A stretch of 64,000 nt of DNA, taken from NCBI RefSeq assembly GCF_015291665.1, contig NZ_CP030048.1, positions 2,790,001 to 2,854,000 of the forward strand, written 5' to 3'. Of the stretch, positions 61,375-64,000 are shown piece after piece. Origin of the DNA: Bradyrhizobium sp. CCBAU 53338. GTDB lineage: Bacteria > Pseudomonadota > Alphaproteobacteria > Rhizobiales > Xanthobacteraceae. The notes below the pieces were generated by a model. That model was not told where the DNA came from. It ran no database searches and saw only the letters and a list, made by a program, of their open reading frames with translations. A program made the position numbers and the translations under genes. Each line of letters begins with the position of its first letter. Positions within the stretch are counted from its first letter, which is position 1.

Positions 61375-61602
61375 TCACGGCCGGGCCAAACGTTCGATCT
61401 GAATGGCGAGGATGAGCCCGGCCGCGACAATCTGCCGTTCGAGGTCAAGGGTGAGGCAATGTAGTACGACGTCTTCGCAGTGGCGGTCCCGAAGCCCCTG
61501 CAGCCGGCCGAAGATCTCGGCAAGCAGCTCAAAAGCTTCTTGGTAGGCCTCCGGCGGGTCGCAGGCAGGGTCGATGTGTGTAAAGTTGAAGAAGGACGGC
61601 AC
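61375..61602 (-). CDS. small protein between the recombination genes
   Basis: 75 residues from the GTG at 61602, with CAGGAA at a suitable distance; the open frame runs further upstream but would overlap the YqaJ gene. Helical and acidic ('EAYQEAFELLAEIFGRLQGL', 'CLTLDLERQIVAAGLILAIQ'). No family recognised. Placement suggests it belongs to the same operon. Confidence 0.55.
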   Translation of the reverse strand: MPSFFNFTHIDPACDPPEAYQEAFELLAEIFGRLQGLRDRHCEDVVLHCLTLDLERQIVAAGLILAIQIERLARP

Positions 61603-61652
61603 GAGCAATTCCTGGGACAAAAGCTCTGCTGTGGCTCGGCGAGACGAGGGCC

Positions 61653-62462
61653 TCAAGCGACGGCGATCACCTCGAAGCTGATCGCCCCTGACTTTGAACG
61701 CTTGGCCCGAACGCCGTTCCCGCATGCTTCCTTGGCGTCGTCAGGCACCAGCGCCTTCAACTCGCCTTTGGCTTGTTCGTGCTCGGCGGCGGCGTCCTTG
61801 GTTCTGCGATAGATCTCCGCAAACTCGGCCCACATATTCGAGCCGCTCATGTCGACCATCCGAACCGCCTCGAGCTGGGGGCGCGGTGGCTCGATCCCGA
61901 ATAGCTGCGGCGGCTCACCCGTCTCGACGCATCGCCAAAACTTCTTCTCTGCCGTGAGCAAGAGATGCTGGTAGAGCGGATCGGCCGGGATTGTCATCTC
62001 GATCCATTTGCCGCCTCCGGTGATGATCGACAGTACCGCGCTGCGCGCGGCCGTCACCCACATGTTGTGCTGCAACTGCGCCATGTGCCTTGTCGCGGCC
62101 GCTTCCTCAGAGAAACACCATGGTTGCGCGAACTTGGCTTCGAATACCGCGCCGCTGGCCTCAATCCGCCCGTCGAGCGTGGCCGCCATCCACCGGTGCA
62201 CTGGATGGAAAATGCGCCTCTGCACATCGGTTACGGTCTGGCCGGTGTTCTTTTCGTACCAGTGTCGATTCAACGGCTCTGTGCATGAACCGAGCTGGAC
62301 CAGCAGGTTTCCTGACAAATCGTTTGGCTGAAGTTCGCCACGCTTCTCTCGCCAAAGCCGCAGGAGGGCAGGAGCGTCATCTCCCATGATTGTGCGTGCG
62401 TCGGACCCGCCTATGAAGTGGCGGCGTTCGTAAGATGCCCCTGTCGAATCAGATGTTTGCAT
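61653..62462 (-). CDS. YqaJ-type viral recombinase / exonuclease
   Basis: 269 residues. The lambda-exonuclease-like nuclease pattern is visible: 'RRHFIGGSDARTIMGDD', 'RWMAATLDGRIEASGAVFEA' followed by 'KFAQPW' (the catalytic D...ExK), and 'MAQLQHNMWVTAARSAVLSI' (the conserved Gln helix). It degrades one strand of double-stranded ends so that the ERF annealase can act. First gene of the minus-strand operon, transcribed from the palindrome-bearing gap at 62463-62539. Confidence 0.87.
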   Translation of the reverse strand: MQTSDSTGASYERRHFIGGSDARTIMGDDAPALLRLWREKRGELQPNDLSGNLLVQLGSCTEPLNRHWYEKNTGQTVTDVQRRIFHPVHRWMAATLDGRIEASGAVFEAKFAQPWCFSEEAAATRHMAQLQHNMWVTAARSAVLSIITGGGKWIEMTIPADPLYQHLLLTAEKKFWRCVETGEPPQLFGIEPPRPQLEAVRMVDMSGSNMWAEFAEIYRRTKDAAAEHEQAKGELKALVPDDAKEACGNGVRAKRSKSGAISFEVIAVA

Positions 62463-62495
62463 GATCTTTTACTCCAAATGAACGCGATTTTAATT

Positions 62496-62524
62496 ATCAA
62501 GTGATATTAAGAATATCATTTGAT
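62496..62524. promoter_or_regulatory. 29-bp near-perfect palindromic operator
   Basis: ATCAAGTGATATT (62496-62508) and AATATCATTTGAT (62512-62524) are inverted repeats with 12 of 13 matches around AAG. It sits in the divergent gap 16 bases before the HTH gene start and about 35 bases before the YqaJ gene start, so a dimeric repressor, most simply the HTH protein, could control both directions. Confidence 0.6.
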
Positions 62525-62539
62525 TTCTAGGAGTCAAGC

Positions 62540-62791
62540 ATGAGATTGCCCCTCGCGAGCGCGCAGATCCGAGCGGCCCGCTCGTTAATTCGCTGGCGTG
62601 CGGAAGATTTGGCGCGGGCTTCGTCTGTAGGGATCGCAACAATTAGGAGGGCCGAGCTCGCGGAAAACGAGACCTCGCTGACAGCTGCAAATGACCAGGC
62701 CATCCGCCGTGCGTTAGAGTCGGCCGGCGTCGAGTTCATTGACGAGAATGGTGGAGGACCCGGCGTACGCCTTCGCAAGGGCAAGCGGTGA
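62540..62791 (+). CDS. small XRE-like helix-turn-helix regulator
   Basis: 83 residues. The HTH lies at about 8-58 ('IRAARSLIRWRAEDLARASS', 'VGIATIRRAE'), followed by 'AIRRALESAGVEFIDENGGG' and 'PGVRLRK', a tail typical of short rhizobial XRE regulators. It probably represses itself and the divergent recombination operon through the adjacent palindrome (inference). Confidence 0.82.
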   Translation: MRLPLASAQIRAARSLIRWRAEDLARASSVGIATIRRAELAENETSLTAANDQAIRRALESAGVEFIDENGGGPGVRLRKGKR

Positions 62792-63157
62792 AATGCGCTT
62801 TCAGCCCGGGGCAGCCAAACCGGCTTATTCACAACTTTAGATGTGTGCGCAGCTAAGTCTGGTCACAAAACGAGGCGTAAGCAGATTCTTCAGTGCCAAC
62901 GCGCAAGGATTTACAAAACGAACCCAATTTAGCGAGGCGGAATCAAAGGTTTGGTTCCCGGCAGAGCGACGTTTCGGATTGATCGAACCTTGTCAAAGAC
63001 GTGGGGCTTGCCCGTGAAGCCGCCGCCAATGTTGATCAAGCCTGTTGATAACCACGCAAATCAAGGCAGCCGGTTCTCTCGTGCTGCCAGCGTAATGGTC
63101 TTGTTAATTTCTATCGCTTGAACTCACCCCGCGCAGTCCTGCTCGCGGAGAAGGAAT
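62792..63157. other. gene-free gap
   Basis: About 365 bases without a supported gene. A ribosome-binding site (AGAAGGA) lies at its right end for the next gene. No repeat or tRNA seen. Confidence 0.5.
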
Positions 63158-63733
63158 ATGTCGCCCAAGCGGTCACCCCACGATCTGTTCGATCGACTCT
63201 ACAAATGCATATCGCTGCCGACCGAGTCGGCAAAAAAATTGAAGGACATTCGGAGGGCGGTCTACGACGAACTCGCACCTGAAACGGCCATCGAGCAATT
63301 CATTGTGCGCGAAATCGTTATGGTGATGGTTGACGTCGAGCGTCATCACCGGTTTCGTGCAGCCATTCTTCGAAGCGCCTTCTTACCTGCGCTGCAGAAT
63401 TTGCTCGAGCCGACGAGCCCGTTTGCGGGGGCAATCACAGATCCGATCGTTCACTGCTATTTCACAAGTGCAGATGCAAGAAAAGACGTCGAGAGCCGGC
63501 TGGCAGGCGTCGGCCTGCGCGGTTCTGATATCGAAGCCGAGGCGTTTCGAATACGGTTCCATGTCTTGGAAAGTCTGCAGAAGCAACTGGCTGCCGACGA
63601 GACACGGTTGCGGCTGCTGTTGCGAAGCTTGCAGCAATTTCGTGATCAGAGCGCAACTAAAGCGGTTGTCGCCCCGAGTATAAGCCCTGTCGCAGTCTCC
63701 GAAACGTCAATTCACCAAGGGGCGCCCAGATGA
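63158..63733 (+). CDS. hypothetical helical protein
   Basis: 191 residues, preceded by AGAAGGA. It looks all-helical and soluble ('EQFIVREIVMVMVDVERHHR', 'ESLQKQLAADETRLRLLLRS') with a Ser/Val-rich tail. I do not recognise the family. It overlaps the next gene by ATGA, so the two are probably made together. Confidence 0.6.
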   Translation: MSPKRSPHDLFDRLYKCISLPTESAKKLKDIRRAVYDELAPETAIEQFIVREIVMVMVDVERHHRFRAAILRSAFLPALQNLLEPTSPFAGAITDPIVHCYFTSADARKDVESRLAGVGLRGSDIEAEAFRIRFHVLESLQKQLAADETRLRLLLRSLQQFRDQSATKAVVAPSISPVAVSETSIHQGAPR

Positions 63734-64000
63734 CGTCGGAATCTCAACTTCGCGCCAACAGGACCAATGCAGCCAAATCGACTGGGCCGCGATCTCGCCA
63801 CGGCAAGAAACGTGCGAGCCAGAATTCGTTCAAGCACGGGCTTGCGAAGAATTCCGCTGGGCACACCGGCGAGGATATCGAGCATTTGGCCCGCGAACTG
63901 GCCGGCCAAGATGCCGAGATGCGAACCTTAGAAAACGCCCGTAGCTTGGCGCGTGCCAATATCGATCTGGCCCACATTCGGTCGGTCAAAACTTCCATGC
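63730..64000 (+). CDS. hypothetical protein, 3' end outside window
   Basis: At least 90 residues from the ATG at 63730, coupled to the previous gene by ATGA. The start 'SQLRANRTNAAKSTGPRSRH' followed by 'GKKRASQNSFKHGL' is a recurrent N-terminus of rhizobial hypotheticals near mobile elements (from memory). It is basic and then helical. Function unknown; cut by the window edge. Confidence 0.7.
   Translation, partial: MTSESQLRANRTNAAKSTGPRSRHGKKRASQNSFKHGLAKNSAGHTGEDIEHLARELAGQDAEMRTLENARSLARANIDLAHIRSVKTSM

Overview
The window looks like chromosomal DNA of a high-GC alphaproteobacterium, most likely Bradyrhizobium or a close relative. The basis is codon bias, the gene order of the tad (Flp pilus) locus, and families such as SapC, an HAD-UbiA fusion, PF04392-type substrate-binding proteins and several small proteins that look familiar from that group. 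The assignment is by recognition only. No rRNA, tRNA or CRISPR array was seen.

Region 1 (1-33.3 kb) is one coherent locus for a giant secreted protein. A gene of more than 25 kb, cut by the left edge, encodes at least 8,454 residues: beta-solenoid adhesin repeats, Calx-beta-like stretches, about 14 copies of an 'ITRS-G-W---GF--GQ' module, RTX calcium-binding blocks, two lectin/LamG-like domains and a degenerate metalloprotease-like C-terminus. Five same-strand genes follow: a SapC-family protein, a GAF-HlyD fusion, a PqqD-M50 protease-HlyD fusion, a shortened SecA paralogue and a free HlyD-type adaptor. The last three overlap by a few bases. No ABC exporter or TolC-type channel is present in the window. 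I read this as a dedicated, poorly described export system that uses a SecA-like motor and a membrane protease for a giant adhesin.

Region 2 (33.3-35.8 kb) holds an atypical cold-shock-domain gene and a run of short secreted, lipoprotein or membrane-anchored hypotheticals.

Region 3 (35.8-42.5 kb) starts with a stand-alone secretin-N-domain protein. A divergent pair of lower-GC genes follows: an HAD-UbiA prenyltransferase and a GT87 polyprenol-dependent glycosyltransferase. A decayed second copy of the secretin-N-domain gene comes next, split by an intact IS66-type element with a perfect 8-bp target duplication.

Region 4 (42.8-54.9 kb) is an essentially complete tad/cpa locus: two Flp pilins, CpaA, CpaB, CpaE, CpaF, TadB, TadC, a TadG-like protein, two TadE-like pseudopilins, the CpaC secretin, a small lipoprotein in the CpaD position, and a TadD-like TPR lipoprotein. 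Most genes overlap by 1-4 bases. The flanking UbiA, GT87 and PAP2 genes suggest a linked polyprenyl-phosphate-sugar pathway that might decorate the pilus or envelope (inference).

Region 5 (55.3-59.8 kb) is patchy: a PAP2 phosphatase, an IS3 remnant, two divergent DUF5658 membrane proteins, and one broken and one intact substrate-binding protein.

Region 6 (60.2-64 kb) is a phage- or integrative-element-derived recombination cassette. It has an ERF annealase fused to an HNH-like zinc domain, a small ORF and a YqaJ exonuclease, divergent from a small HTH regulator across a near-perfect 29-bp palindrome. Two translationally coupled unknown genes follow, the second cut by the right edge.
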